DNA of 64,000 nt, taken from Wallemia ichthyophaga EXF-994 (taxonomy: Eukaryota > Basidiomycota > Wallemiomycetes > Wallemiales > Wallemiaceae). This document shows, one piece after another, positions 12,161 through 25,300 of the stretch. Position 1 is the first letter of the stretch; every line of letters begins with the position of its first letter. The notes below the pieces were generated by a model. The model saw only the letters and a program-made list of their open reading frames with translations. It had not been told where the DNA came from and did not search any database. A program made the position numbers and the translations under genes. Where the stretch lies: assembly GCF_000400465.1 (NCBI RefSeq), contig NW_008806282.1, forward strand, positions 248,001-312,000. Direction: 5' to 3'.

Positions 12161-13093
12161 AATAGATTATGCATTACAATAAACTCAGAAATTATTTTTG
12201 AAAACAGCTTTGATATAGCTGATTGAGTGTATGGGATGTACGCTATCGGTTTCGTCAGTAATCGTGATAAGAATATCTTGGATACCCAGAAATTGAGTAC
12301 CATGTGAGCCAGTAGCTTATAATGACCTTGCTGTAATGTGACAAGGTATTTAATGGTTCATCTGCGATGACTCACAAATACAACTGTCAAGATTGGGTTT
12401 CCCAGCCGGAATCTGCGTATGAAGACGGCAACGACGCTTGTTGAAAATATAAGCATCGCCCCTACTCTTATGGGCTAGTTTTGCATCAATATAAGCACAT
12501 CTCGCGTGCTAAGCCCAAGTATAAACATTCCCTTGAGCTGTTTATACCAGTACATTATGAGTCTGTGATATAGAACTGAGCCAATGTACCATAAACCTTG
12601 GAAACTAATTCGAGAACAATCCCGAGCACAAATAAATTTACCGATGTGCTCGATGTCTTATCTTAAGCATCATAGCGCGGTTGACTGACCGCCGAACAAA
12701 GCGAACAACGTAGTTCTTAATAGGACAATAAGAGACATTGATGGTGAGGCTATTCCATTAGCAAAGCAGACCGTAAAGCCCAGAAGATGCTGCTTCCAAC
12801 TCAGATCGAAGTAGCTGAATGCATAGCTCTTATTGCTCTAAGTTGTTCATATGATCAATTAGTACGCAAAGCTAGCCAATGCGTATTATCATACCGTACA
12901 AGCTTATCCATCCTTTATTTGATGGAATGGCCATGCTGCGTGAAGTATGCCAAAGACAAACGCGATTCTTTGTATTGCTGTGTATGGTGTATTACTCAAG
13001 TGGTTTGTAGCATTGTATCTCATACGAGCGATCGTGTCAGTCCGGTTAGTGGCAGTTGCCTCTTCGACTCCGACGACGATCTACACGATCAGG
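12161..13093. other. 0.9 kb spacer upstream of the DDT-domain gene
   Basis: No convincing gene. Two overlapping open frames (from 12787 and 12947) run into the next gene; both lack family motifs before 13094, and the second only becomes plausible from the methionine at 13094. The region may be promoter and long leader. No tRNA or repeat found. Confidence 0.45.
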
Positions 13094-14777
13094 ATGAATT
13101 TGTCTTCAATGATCAATACAGACGAGCCACAAGCTAGCGCTGAAGGAAGTATACCAGCTGCACCGCAATCACAACACCCTGCATATCCTTACCCACAACC
13201 ACACCCTCAATCGCATCCACATTCTCACCCTCATTCGCTAATTGCTAGCCACGCGCTAACGCATCCTCAATCTCAGGGCTCTGAGCAGCCATCAGTACTA
13301 CCTTCCGTGTTGCAGCAGCCACACTCACAACCACGACAACCACTGCCTCAACCGCATCAGCTTTACAAAGGACTTGAGAAACCACACGATCATCCATCGC
13401 TCAATTGCTGGGAGCTGCCTTACATCTGGGCTGCAATTACGCGATTTATACCCATAGTACAACATGAGCTTCTAGACGGTGTCAGAGAGTAAGTTAGCTA
13501 CTTTTTCGATGATAAGGTATTCAATTTGCTTGTTTAGGCTGGAGGAAGCTTTGACTGCTTCGCCTGGTACTGTACATCCAACTGTTCACTTGGTTATGGA
13601 GCACATAGTCAGAATCTTTAAGCCAAAAATGTCGAATACTGAGTGAGTCGCTTGGGTTAGGTACTGAGGTAGCTGCTGATTTATTCATTAGTCCTGATGC
13701 GCTCGCCAAGCAAATTCAGTTACAGCTTTCTGATATCAAGCATTGGCCGGAGGAAGTAGTTGACCAGCCATCAGGCGCTGTCGTGGAAGACAGACCACTG
13801 AAAGATGGGAAATCATTTTGGGAAGCTGGGTGGAGGGAGAAGGTGGGTGTGATATGTTATTTGCACAATTCTAATATCAAATTAAGGTTTCTGTTATGAG
13901 ACATCTGGTTGATTTGTCGCTCTCAACACCTCAGATAAAGGACATGATAGAGAAAAACTACAGAGTATCTACAGTAGAAAGGCACAGGAAACGTCGTGAT
14001 GATCCCAAAGATAACGCTTTAGTTCTACCACCAGTAGGTGAAGACAGTAAAAGACAGAGACTTTGGGTTCTAGACGACAACCCAAGGGTGTACATATCTG
14101 GTAACCCATGGAAGAAGTCAACGACAATGACTGCTGTTACTGATACTATGGAGGATGTCGTCGCTTTGGCCAACAGTTACGCAATGTCTTCTTATCAGTC
14201 TGAAATGAAAGCCATGGAAGTTGCACAGACTGACAAATCACTGTGGAAACAACTGATGAATAACGCTAAAAAGGAGAGAGATCTGGCTGAATCATTAGCT
14301 GGGCAGCGCCAAGGTGCGTTCCTGCGCCGATGTGAAGCAGAGGAATCTAGGATTGCTCCAATGAAAAGAAGAAGGAAAGAGGAAGCAGAGGAATCAGAAA
14401 AGCACCTGTCTCAACACCCAGAAGAACGAAGGAATGTTGGTTATGGAGATGGTGAACAAACGCTGAAAAAGGAGTACGAAGATCCTCGTAGGGAAGATAG
14501 GGAAGATAGGGAAGATAATCACATCGATATAAAGAAAGAAGAATTTGCAATTGTGAGTCCTGCATTTACTTTATGTGAATAGTGATTAACAATACTTAAG
14601 CGAGATAAAGATGATGACGGACGGGAGCCAGAAGTGGAAGAGCCAGATGGAAGAAGGTCAAGGAGACAAACACATAATCGATCACAGACACCGTCAAAGC
14701 AAGGAACGCCATCAGACAAGTCGACGCGTTCTTCATCACGCTTAAATACCAACCAAGATGTGAGAATGGAAGAATGA
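13094..14777 (+). CDS. DDT/WHIM-type chromatin protein, RSF1-like
   Basis: Exons 13094-13488, 13538-13642, 13692-13842, 13887-14552 and 14601-14777 give 497 residues. A Pro/His/Gln-rich N-terminus of about 95 residues precedes a DDT-like block (CWELPYIWAAITRF, then RELEEAL and VHLVMEHIVRIFKPKM), which in RSF1, WSTF and related remodeller subunits binds ISWI partners. Further on, RLWVLDDNPRVYISGNPWK resembles the conserved WSD motif region of these proteins. The C-terminal third is charged, with basic KRRRKEEAE and acidic repeats, and probably nuclear. The start is uncertain: the frame is open upstream to 12947, but that extension is hydrophobic and unlike the family. Confidence 0.72.
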
Positions 14778-14898
14778 GCATGTAAATTTTGATATAAATT
14801 GATTTGAATACGCCTTCGCTTGGAGTTTGTTTCCTCACCTTTGCCATTGGTTTTAATAGATCTTCAACTCGCACCCTCGCACCACAAGCAAGTTAAAA

Positions 14899-16231
14899 AT
14901 GTTACCAAGAGTATTCATTGACTGGAATATCGACGGCGAATACGCTGGTAGATTGATATTTGAATTATACAGCGACAAAGTACCAAAGACGGCCGAGAAC
15001 TTCAAATCCCTCTGTACGGGTGAGAGAGGATCAGATGAGGCTACAGGTGGGTTACGATGCTCGAATGAATCTACAAGGCTTATGCTGGTGTACAGGAAAC
15101 AGCCTCACCTACAAGAACTCCATCTCTCACCGCATAATCAAAGGTTTCATGATACAGTTTGGTGATATCACAAATGGAAACGGTACGGGTGGTTTGTCCA
15201 TCTATGGAGGTAAATTCGAGGATGAGAACTTTGATCTTAAGCATACGAAGCGCGGTCAATTGTCCATGGCTAATGCAGGTCCCGACACAGTGAGTTCGGT
15301 GTCAGTTTCTTTATGATCTAGACTTAAGGTTATTTAGAATGGATCTCAAGTGTTTGTTACTTTTTGCCCCTGCCCGCATTTAGATGGAAGGTGTGTTTGT
15401 TACACTGGTACGCTTTCACAATAGTCTAAACATATACACGCAGACATGTCGTTTTCGGTGAACTTGCTAAAGGCAAAGGATTGCTGCGTAGAGTGAGCTA
15501 CTTATAAGTTGACTAGTGTTTCGCTAAACCTCAATTTAGCTCGAAAATACACAAACTGTTGACAACGACTTCCCTGCCGTCGACGTGCGTATCGTTGATT
15601 CAGGTTTAGTCCGAGAGGGAGAGGATGACGGTGTACCTCCACTCTCAATTGGTGATCATGAGGTAGGCTCATTTAAACATTCGATATGCTGCTAACCGTT
15701 ACAAAGGATTACCCTGAAGACGATGACGCAGAGACTGAGAAGCCAGAAGTAGCGTTGGAGATAGCTCAATCAATTAAAGACAAGGGAGCTCAATGCTTCA
15801 AGCAGCAGGACGTTGAAGGAGCTTTAGATCAATGGGAGAAAGCTATAAGATACCTTGACGTTAATCCAGTTTTGCCCGAGGAAACTGCGAACGTTACCAA
15901 AGCATTATACTCAACAACGAGAGTACAATTATACTTGAACGCTTCTTTAGCCGCTCTCAAGTTAAACAAAGCGCCTGTAGCCGAGTCAATGGCAACGAAA
16001 GCTATCAGAGTACCACCAACTAAGAGTCAAGACATAGCCAAGGGTTTGTACAGGAGAGCGCTTGCAAAATCAGCACGTAAGAATGATGCCGGTGCTCTTG
16101 ACGATCTCCATTACGCAATCAAAGTCGAACCTCAAGACAAAAACATACATAGCCAAATAGCTACCCTCGAAAAGAAGGTGGAGGGCTTCAAATTGAAAGA
16201 AAAACAAGTTTACAGTAAAATGTTTGAATAA
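14899..16231 (+). CDS. CPR6: Cyclophilin-40, peptidyl-prolyl isomerase with TPR repeats
   Basis: Exons 14899-15046, 15096-15289, 15338-15390, 15444-15492, 15540-15662 and 15707-16231 give 363 residues, the usual Cyp40 length (about 370). Residues 1-180 are the isomerase: [20 protein letters not shown], active-site [13 protein letters not shown] and NGSQVFVTF. The TPR half (about 195-363) includes [20 protein letters not shown] and [19 protein letters not shown], which dock on the MEEVD end of Hsp90. The cyclosporin-contact tryptophan is histidine (HLDGRHVVFG), as in other Cyp40s. The segment [11 protein letters not shown] replaces the usual ITTxxTPHLDG. Hsp90 co-chaperone in the cytosol. Confidence 0.96.
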
Positions 16232-16315
16232 ATGTTTGTTATCTGCCTTTTGAAATTATGGAGACCACGACGGATAAGCATTCTGACTGTATATGTAGAG
16301 AATGACTTCTCTCTT

Positions 16316-16323
16316 TATAAAAG
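16316..16323 (+). promoter_or_regulatory. TATA box (TATAAAAG) upstream of CBC1
   Basis: A consensus TATAAAAG lies 87 bp before the ATG at 16411, in the spacer after the cyclophilin gene. Position and match fit a core promoter; not tested. Confidence 0.6.
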
Positions 16324-16410
16324 ACTTGAAAAAAACCCTATGAAATGTAGGCTTTGCATTTGAGTTCCACTCACTCGTTTTCTAACCTCGACCACCAACC
16401 AAATATCTCA

Positions 16411-19069
16411 ATGAGCGGTTATTACGATAACAGAGGCGGAAGTAGACGAGGCGGAAGAGACGGAGGGAGTAGAGGTGGTTACCAAAAGCGTAATTTCTAT
16501 AGGGATGATCACGTCGAACCTCAAAGAGATACTCGCTGGGAGAAGCTTGAATCTCGCATAAAGAACCTCGCAGAAGATGATGTACGTAAGGGCTAGTTTG
16601 TTAAATATCTCATAACATATCTTAGGGATTTGAAATAGAATCTGATCTACCAAGATTAGCTAGAGCTATTCAAGCCGCGTTTGAATACTACGAAGATGTG
16701 ATCCCAGATACAATTTACAAGTTTTTTACACAACAACCCCACAAATCTCAGTTATATGCATCGCTGGTCTTACTTTTGTCTATTTCATTTGACAACCAAG
16801 ATAATCAAGACGCTGGAATTGTTGGTCAGAAAGTACTCGACCACTGTTTGATTAGATGGAAGGATGCCTTGGAAAGTAGAAGATGGATGGAAATGAGAAT
16901 TGGCACTAACTTCTTTGCCAACTTGGTTCCTGCTCTTATTTCACCTGAATCGTTCTATGAGACTATTAACACGTTCGTCAAAGTGCTAGAGGAGCCAGGC
17001 GTATCATCGCTTCGAGCCGAAAGAGCGATTGAGTGTGCATCCGAAGCACTTATATACGCTAGCAGCTTCCTCACAACTCAATCAAAAGAAAGATACGAAG
17101 GTTTCGTAAACAGAATAGAGCAGTATGTTCAAAATGAAGAGATAAATGACACGAGACTGTTGCTCTACCCATGGGTCAATCTACCAAAAAATAACAGCAG
17201 GAACAAGGTTGACAATTGTGTCGATCCAATTCAAATTTATATCAAGACTTTACGTTCTCTTTCCGAGTCAGAATTTAAAGATCCTAAGCTACCTTTGTTT
17301 GATATAGAAGAGGTTTTACCAACTGTCCGAGAAGTTGATCCTGCATTACGCACAGAATTACCCAGCTTGTTGGTACCAGCTGACGATTATAATACTACCT
17401 CAAGGCCCAACAGTGAACTTTCTAGATGGAAGTTACATATTATCGAAGATGACACAGTCCCTTCACCTGACTCTGGAGATGGCGTCATTGTTTACTCCGT
17501 CCTCAGAGATATGATTACGCTATACAATAGAAATAGGATCGACTGCGCAAAAATATTGATGGACGTGCCTACATTCTTTCAAGGTAATCTTTTCAATGTT
17601 GATGGGTATAGTTTGGAGTCTACCCTTGTTTCAACAATTTTGAGCGAGTTACTCACCCTTCCTGAGCCCAAACATCCCAAACTTTATTACTCTAGTCTTA
17701 TTACTGAGCTATGTAAGCTAAGTCCAAAGACCGTTGCTCCAGCTCTTGGTAGATCCATACGCAAAATATATGGCTTCATCGGTGAGGGCTTGGATGTAGA
17801 GATCATAATGCGATTCAGCGAGTGGTTTGCAACTCATCTGTCCAACTTTGGCTTCAATTGGGTGTGGAAAGAATGGTGGGTTGCTACACGTAATGAAATA
17901 AATCCTCTAACCATGACAAAAGGATACCTGATTTAGACTTACCTGACAATCATCCAAAGAGGATGTTTATCAAAAGGGTGATTGAATTGGAGATTCGTTT
18001 GAGCTATTTCGATAGGATTAATCAAACACTTCCCGAGGCACTCCTCAACAAGGCTGGTATGGTGGTATCTCCAATGCCAAACTTCATCTACGCGAACGAA
18101 GAGCATCCATATAATGCAACAACAACGAGTGTTATGGATTCAATGAGAAACAAGATAACGTCAGATGCCATGATAAAGAATATCGTCAAAATCGAAGAAG
18201 ATTTGAAAGAGAATCCATCATTACCACAAAGCGGAAACTCTGCTAAGAAGGTTGCTAGAGATATAGCCACGCAGTGTTTATTAAATGTTGGCTCGAGATC
18301 TTTCTCTCACTTTCTCAATGTGATTGAGAAGTACATTGAAGTCATAAAATATCTCACTGCTGATAAAGATTCCCGTATCGATTTGCTGAGATCTGTTGGT
18401 AGGTTTTGGGTAAGAAACAGTCAAATGAAGAAGATAATAGTGGACAAATTGCTTCAATACAGACTGATTGAACCAACTGATGTTGTTCAATGGTTATTCA
18501 ATCCAAACGATCCAGAATTCCCTTCGGAAGTTGATGACACCGTGTATCAAATAGGATGGTCAGATTTAAACTTTGGAGATTTATTAAAAACCGCTCTCAA
18601 CAAGGTCAACACCAGAGTAAATCAACAATATCAAAAGTTAGTTGAAACGAAGAAAAATGATGAGGAAGTCGCATCGATTGCTAAAGCGCGTAACATGGAG
18701 ATAGACAATGAAGATGAGACTACTAAGGAAGAAGAAAGAAGAGATTACTCACAGCTGCAATTAACGTTTGACAATCTCAACAGAGAGCAAAGAGAATGTT
18801 TCGTCTTGCTTGTTCAAGCATTTGTTGAAGCGTTAGAAGGTGTCGACAGTATTTCTGACAAGAGTATAGAAGAGTATACAGATCAAGATTGGGACAAGTG
18901 GTTATCTTGGTCATGGTACCAAGCTTTCTTGAGAGAATATTGGCCATCTATCTCCGAAACTGTGGAGACCATTCAGGTACTATCGTTCAATTCTCTAACA
19001 GACAAAGAAAACGACCCTCGCTGGCAATTGTGGAAATCTGCCCTTGCCTTGTCGAACAGATGCAATTGA
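16411..19069 (+). CDS. CBC1: Nuclear cap-binding protein large subunit (CBP80)
   Basis: Exons 16411-16581, 16626-17875 and 17923-19069 give 855 residues, near the family length (about 790-860). With CBP20 it binds the m7G cap of nuclear Pol II transcripts and promotes splicing, export and 3' processing. A Gly/Arg-rich N-terminus (YYDNRGGSRRGGRDGG) precedes three MIF4G-like helical domains; recognisable blocks are DTRWEKLESRIKNLAEDD, HPKRMFIKRVIELEIRLSYF and WLFNPNDPEF. Intron 2 has to be removed to join WKEW to IPDLDLPDNHPKRMF. The C-terminal 30 residues follow a possible GT..AG pair only 25 nt apart, too short to be an intron here, so I kept it as coding. Confidence 0.95.
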
Positions 19070-19266
19070 TGCTTCTTAAATAAATCTATTAAATTTAAAA
19101 TCCATGCTTTTTTGTTATTCAAATTAAAAGCTGAAGTTTTGCAGGTCATAAGTAAGGTCATTTGACTCACATATGATTAGAAAAGGGTACCTGTTTCGCA
19201 ATCGTTTCTAAGAATTGAGCGACTGCGTCTCGCTTCATTGAAAACCTCAACCCAATACAACAGAGT

Positions 19267-20135
19267 ATGAGCCACGTACACTCAATAGCAAAGGAAGGAT
19301 TCGGTCCCAACTCAAACTTGTACGATGAGCATCGTCCCAGCTATTCAGAAGAAGCGGTATCCGAGGTAAGTCGGACGGGGTGGTTGTGTACTTAACCAAC
19401 GATGTGCAGATCATTAGAAATATCCCCAATAAGCCAGCTAGAGTGTTAGAATTAGGAAGTGGAACCGGAATTTTCACAAGAGCGCTTTTAAGTCATACAA
19501 CTACTGAGATTCAAAGTTTGATAGCAGCCGAACCGAGTGAAGACATGAGAAAGACCTGTGCTGATAGCTTAAACAATGACATTGTTAAAGGACGAGAAGT
19601 CGAAGTCATTGAAGGCACTTTTGAACACATAGAGGCAGAGGACGACTTATTCGACATCGTGATCATAGCTCAAGCTTATCATTGGTGTGCAGACTATGAC
19701 AAGTCTTTGAAAGAGCTCAAAAGAGTTATGAAGCCTCACGGTAAACTAGCCCTTACGTGGAACATGGAAGACAAATATAATAAGAAATGGGTTGCAAATG
19801 CGAGAAACATATATGAGAAGTATGATGTTGGCACACCGCAATACAGATTAGGGGAATGGAAAGCTCTTTTTGATACAGACGCTTACAGATCTTATTACAA
19901 AGGAGTTGATTATAACAAGTACCTTAGGCATCTTCCACTATCCTTACAAGGATACAAAGATAGGCAAAGCACGAAATCTTTCATCAACATCCTTCCTATC
20001 AAGGAAAAAGAGGAGCTGCTGGAACACCTTGCTCAATTTATAGCTTCTCAGCCTGATGTTGACTGGATTGAGAAAGACAAGGGTACATTTTACATTCCAT
20101 ACTCAACAGACTTATTCATAATCCATCTCAAGTAG
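19267..20135 (+). CDS. Class I SAM-dependent methyltransferase (Methyltransf_11 type)
   Basis: Exons 19267-19365 and 19410-20135, 274 residues. The SAM-binding motif VLELGSGTGIFTRALL is followed by the acidic strand region AAEPSEDMR and motif IV/post-IV DIVIIAQAYHWCADYDKSLK. The N-terminal GFGPNSNLYDEHRPSYSEEA is typical of the yeast Crg1/Tmt1/YHR209W group, which methylates small molecules such as trans-aconitate or cantharidin-like compounds. The substrate cannot be read from the sequence. No signal or membrane segment, so probably cytosolic. Confidence 0.88.
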
Positions 20136-20833
20136 GCTGACAAAGAGTAGATAGATCCAGCCATTCTTATAAATCTTTATTGTGTAACGTTTTAGACCAA
20201 TCAAACCTTAGATAGTGCCTAATAACAATTTGTCTCAAGACTGCTACATGACCCAGGCTCACTGCTACTGCATTCCATGTAAACCCATTTGTTTTGAATT
20301 GTATGACTGTTGGATTTCGCGAGTGATTGACCATCTCTGACCTGTTGCTGCTTTGGACAATCAACTGTATTACTGTGAAGTGAAATAAAAGAGAGCTATG
20401 AAGCATATTGACTTTGAATGATTTTCTTTAGATTTTACTAGTTAAATTTTCACACTTCAACCCGTCCAAATGTTGTTCGAGTCATTCTGCATACTTACTG
20501 ACGTTGATACATTAACCAATTTAATAGAAATGCATAGGAGATAGAATTTTCAAAAAAACTGATTGTTCCAAAGGTAAGCTTTTGTTAAACTTCCCCATGT
20601 TTCTCAATTCATCACGCATCCACTCGGATAATACGACTCGAGCGACATCATGGATGCACACCCAAAGGAATCTAGATCGATATTTCATGTGCTATCTATG
20701 TCTTGAGCCGAAAAAGACCTTTGGCATGAAAAGATTTGAAACTATTGATAAAAAGTGCAGATGCTATCATCCAGACATTGCTTCTATCAACATGAATCTA
20801 AATAATGCATTGTAATTACAAATTGTGAATAAG
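20136..20833. other. 0.7 kb spacer between convergent genes
   Basis: Both flanking genes point into this stretch. Short frames on both strands (for example 20582-20815 on +) have no ATG-led family match. I see nothing beyond probable 3' ends. Confidence 0.5.
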
Positions 20834-22186
20834 TTATGCTACCTGTTCAAAGTCATCGTCTTCCTCTGAATCTTCATCTCCATCTCCTGGTTGATGCTGT
20901 GATGAATGAGCTTGAGCTACATTCGTAGTTCCGGTATCTTGTTTCAAACGTTTGTTGGTTGTTTCCTGATAGGGCGACTGAGATCGCTTTAAAGTGTTGT
21001 AATTGGAGTAATAATCATTGTAGTATTGGTCAACGTTTAGCTTCTCTTGGCCATCACTTTGATTCTGGGTGACATCTTCCTCTCTCGACTTGTCTCTTAT
21101 GGATTGGTTTCTGTGACCAACAGCTGTGATTTCACCTGATATCGTGCTCCTAAGTACCCATTCTGGTAGCGCATTCTTTGTTCGTCTCTCCTCTTCCTCT
21201 CTCTCCATCTTCTTCTTATGCTCATCGTCATGCTCGTCTGCAACTATTTGAACCCTCACTTGAGACTTGTTGTTAGCTGCGTTGGATCCACTACCTGCTA
21301 CGGCTAGTCCATCATCTTCGCCTTCGAGTTCTTTGATTGGTTGTGTAATTGCCTTAACGTTCTTACTTATCCAATCTGCAATGTCAAATCTAAACCAGCT
21401 TCAGTCGATAGCTGATAGCTTTAGTAATACTCACGGTGGCAGTGTCATATCTTCGGTGAGCTTCAACCCAGCTATGATATGTCGACATTGCATAAGAAGT
21501 CTTGCCATCATGTCTTGTGAACCTTTGACACCGTCGGACTCGTCATTGTCTTTGAGTGGAGCATTGCACGTATCACATAGGAATGTATCTGTCGTGGAAT
21601 TCAAATGTAAGACGTCGAGTGGAGTGAATGTCTTGTGACAACCTGGACAAACGTAACCTTTTTGATCGAGTTCCTTAAGCAAGGTAAGCAACAACATAGT
21701 GTAAAGGAAATGCCCACATTTCTGAGTTTATCGTCGATAGCTTTTCTGATTCTCCACATACGCCATTTGACGTTATCAACGAATTGCTGGTAATCAATGT
21801 AATAATATGTTTTCAATAGAGGGCGTGGATTCGGAGGCTGGTATTCATTGCGTCTATAGCTTTGTAGTGTCAGCATTGATTTACCTACTGAACCACTGAA
21901 CCACTCACTGAAAGACAAGCTTATCAGCAATCAATTTAGCGATTAGCTTCGAGCTATCTTTAACCGTAAGTCCAATTCTCCCAGCGACTTCACCGTCCTG
22001 CATACTGTGTAAATATCATTAGCGTCGAAGCCACTATCATAGCTATAGCTACTTTACTCACGCTTCCTTCCTTATAAGCTGATCAAGAATTATAAAATAT
22101 TTGCTTTCATAGAAAGATCTTCCGACGTGTTGTACCAGGCTCTTCAATCTCCTTTCATCCGTTTCGTTAGCAATCGCCGCGTGCAT
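20834..22186 (-). CDS. TFA1: Transcription factor TFIIE alpha subunit (Tfa1)
   Basis: Exons (reverse) 22186-22062, 22004-21909, 21859-21718, 21673-21435 and 21389-20834 give 385 residues. TFIIE recruits and regulates TFIIH at Pol II promoters. The N-terminal winged helix reads SFYESKYFIILDQLI and GEVAGRIGLTVKDSSKLIA, followed by the family signature RPLLKTYYYIDYQQFVD. A zinc ribbon follows (CPGC, then CDTC after about 27 residues), then a coiled basic stretch and an acidic C-terminus (DEDSEEDDDFEQ) like that of human TFIIE-alpha. All four introns are 44-57 nt and each is needed to keep the domain order. Confidence 0.95.
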
Positions 22187-22326
22187 AGACGATGATGGTT
22201 TAAGATGATGAATTATTATCAATGACTTTGTATAATTACAAGATAGTTAAATAACATGTTTGATGAAATGACTGTCTGTTTTTAATAATATTATTAAGTG
22301 AAAATAGAAACATAATGCCCAATAGC

Positions 22327-25300
22327 TTAGATTACTTGATTATTTTCGTTCCATCTGTCAAATATATCCATAGAGGCGCCAGCAAAGTTCTCGCCATTTT
22401 GTGATTGTGGTCTTAAACTCTCGCTTGACCTCTTGCTGAGCGCGCTCAGTTGCCTTTTAACAGCTTTTTCCTTGATCAAGTTGGAAGGCTCGAGGTTCGC
22501 GCTTGATCTGTTAGATGAACCTCCGTTCTGTTCAAATTGAGCAACGCGTCCTTTAACTGAGATTTGTTGACTCTTGTCAGACTCTGCCGATGGTGATGGT
22601 AATGAGTTTGCAGCTGCATATCTCTTAAACGTATCAAAAGAGTATTCGTTTTGAGATGTATTCAATATCTTCGTTGGAGTTTCCAGTTCGACTTCCTCTT
22701 CAATGTGTTGTTTACTCATCTCATCTGTTCTCATCGGATGGAGCTGTGGCATTGCAGCAGCTGCCTTGGATGCGGGTGACCAGAAAGATGGTGAGTTAGC
22801 AACTTTGTTCGATGGAGACAATGGAAGTTCTTTCTCTTCGTGTTGCTCCATGAAAGTTGGTGAGAAAGGATCCTCAGATTTACGCTTAGCTTGACCATCC
22901 TGGATCCTACCAACAGGCGATGGCTGAGCGCTGCGTCCTGATGGACTGCCGTTTACTTGTTCATGAGCACTGAGCTTGCCTTTATTTGAGCCGGGTGATA
23001 CTGGCAAGGGACGTCTACCATTTTGCTGTACTGTTGACTCGCGCTCTGAGTCCACATCATTTACAGGTGAGTTTAGATATGCTAGTGATGCTAAAACATC
23101 GCCACCAGACAAGTGTGATGCTCGTGATTGTGTTTGTGAGCGATCAAGAGGATCTTGAGCCATTTGTGGTATGCCGACAGAGTGGAGGTTGTGGAGGTGA
23201 TCTTCATCTTCCTCCTGCTCCTCAACTAGGTAAGGGTCTTCCTCCTCAGGAACAGGGACAGGCAAATCCTCCGCGGCATCGTTGTTCTCGGCCTCAGATG
23301 AATGACTGTAGTCGCGATTCAACTCTGATTCGTGATCAGCCTCAGCTTCGCGCTCAGCTAGATGCGCGACTTGCTCAGTCTCTTCAAGCTGAGGCCCCTC
23401 CTCCCGCAATGGCTCTTGACGATTAGTGTTTGGAAGAATCTCCACAGCTTCAGCGTCAACTTTGTCATTGTAATCCTCTTCACCCATCTCAAAGTCCCGA
23501 GCATCATGGAAGTCACCACCGGGACTGTGTATATCAAGTCTTGGGGTTTCTTCTACTACCTCATCGTGGCCATCGTTTGAGTCAGCCGGATTTTGATCAA
23601 TAGATGCTATATCGCTTTCCTCATGATCATCCTTGATGGCATTGAGAAGAGTTTCTCTTCTACTCTCAGCAAGTGAGGGACGTGAGGAAGGACGTGAAGT
23701 AGGGCGTGACATTTCCTCCTTATCCTCAGCATCGTGGGCTTTGACGGCAGGCTCACTGATGTCATTCTGATCGTCAAAGCTGATCTCGGAGCCGCTATCA
23801 TCAACTTCAGCCAAAGCGTCAGCGTCAGTATGAGAATCTTCAGTCATTTCTTGAGTGGTTTCCACGACTGTGCTGTCTTCAATGGCAGAAGTGTCTTCGT
23901 GAACGTTTGAAGATTCGATAGTGTCCTCGTGAATGTTTGAAGATTCAGTGGTGTCCTCATGAGTGTTTGAAGATTGATCTTGCTCAGCAGTGGTGTCGAT
24001 CTCATCTAAGGGTAGTGGTGATGGTGGCTTACCAGTCTTCCCTCGGCGAGACACTGAGGCATTGAACAAGGCTTCATCGATTACATCCATTTGTGAGATT
24101 CTTGGACCTGCTTCGCTGAAGATCGTGTTGCCGGTTTGTGCTTTCACGGAAGGTTGGGCGTGTAAAGCAGGTGGAGATATCTTAGCTGTGTTTCTCAGAG
24201 CATCTACCGTCTTGACATCGTCAGATGGGGACTTTACCCTCTCAATGTCTTGCTTGTGACGCTCGAGTGCTGCTGATTTGATAAGCTCTGCATCAGTAGG
24301 TGTCATGTTTGATGTGGTGGTCATTGGCATTGGTGTAGGTGGGTGTGCAGATGGAGGCGGATCAATAGACAAAAAGTTGATGAACCTGACTGGAAGCTCA
24401 ACTGATACGTCTCCTTTAGACAATGAACCTGCTACTCCGACTCTGAGGGTGTAGTGTACCTCAAGTAAGCGAGTACGAGGAATGGTAAGTGCATCAGACT
24501 AAATTGTTAGTTAGTCATGCAAAGGCTTCAAAAATAGCACTAACAGGAACCTGCAATGATGAAGAGAACTCTAATTGTTCACCAGAATCGACACCTCTAA
24601 ACCATCCCTTAGCAGTAACGTGACCAGACGTTCCCTTTGAACCGATTTCAAGCTTTTCCTCAGCAATTCTTTTCGTATTTGTTGTCGTTTGACATGCATC
24701 CAAATCATCTCCCACCATGAGAGATGCGTATGGTCGAGGTTTGTACGCAACAATTGTCCTATTGAGGGACAAACTGACTGATTTGATCTGCATTACTTGT
24801 CAGGTGTGTGAGTTAAAAGGGAACTTGAGAACATACCCTCTTGCTGCTGTTGTTATCAATCGTAATCATGACGTAGCAACGCTGACCAGCAACCCAGTGT
24901 GGACGATGGACACTAGCTGTGAGATTTATTGGACCTTTACCTCCAAGGAACAATGGCTTGGACGCTGTTTGCATTATTGGAACTGGTGCGGGCGCCAAGA
25001 CGCTTGATGGAGAAAGGAGAGGGTAGATGGTTACATATCTGTAGAAATGAGCGATAGAACGGTCGCTAGATGTGCTGTTTTTGAGATGAATAGAGCTGTG
25101 ATTGGGTTAGAGAGATTTATGACTTAGTAGTCAACTTACCCAATCACAATATATCTGATGAAACCAGGTTTTGATTTCAAGGGGCCCTTTGCACCACCTC
25201 CGATCGGCAATTTGATTTTGAATGGAAGAGATAATCTGTTTTCTTTGCTTCTACCTCTCTTTGTACTAACTCCGCGGTAGTAACCTTCATCGTCTGGCAG

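Noticed and set aside
12787-13093. Upstream extension of the DDT-domain gene from 12947 or a separate gene from 12787
   Set aside because: The extension is hydrophobic and unlike the disordered N-terminus of the family; the second frame overlaps out of phase.
18976-19000. Intron near the end of CBC1
   Set aside because: The GT..AG pair is only about 25 nt apart, below any intron seen here, and the frame is open through it.
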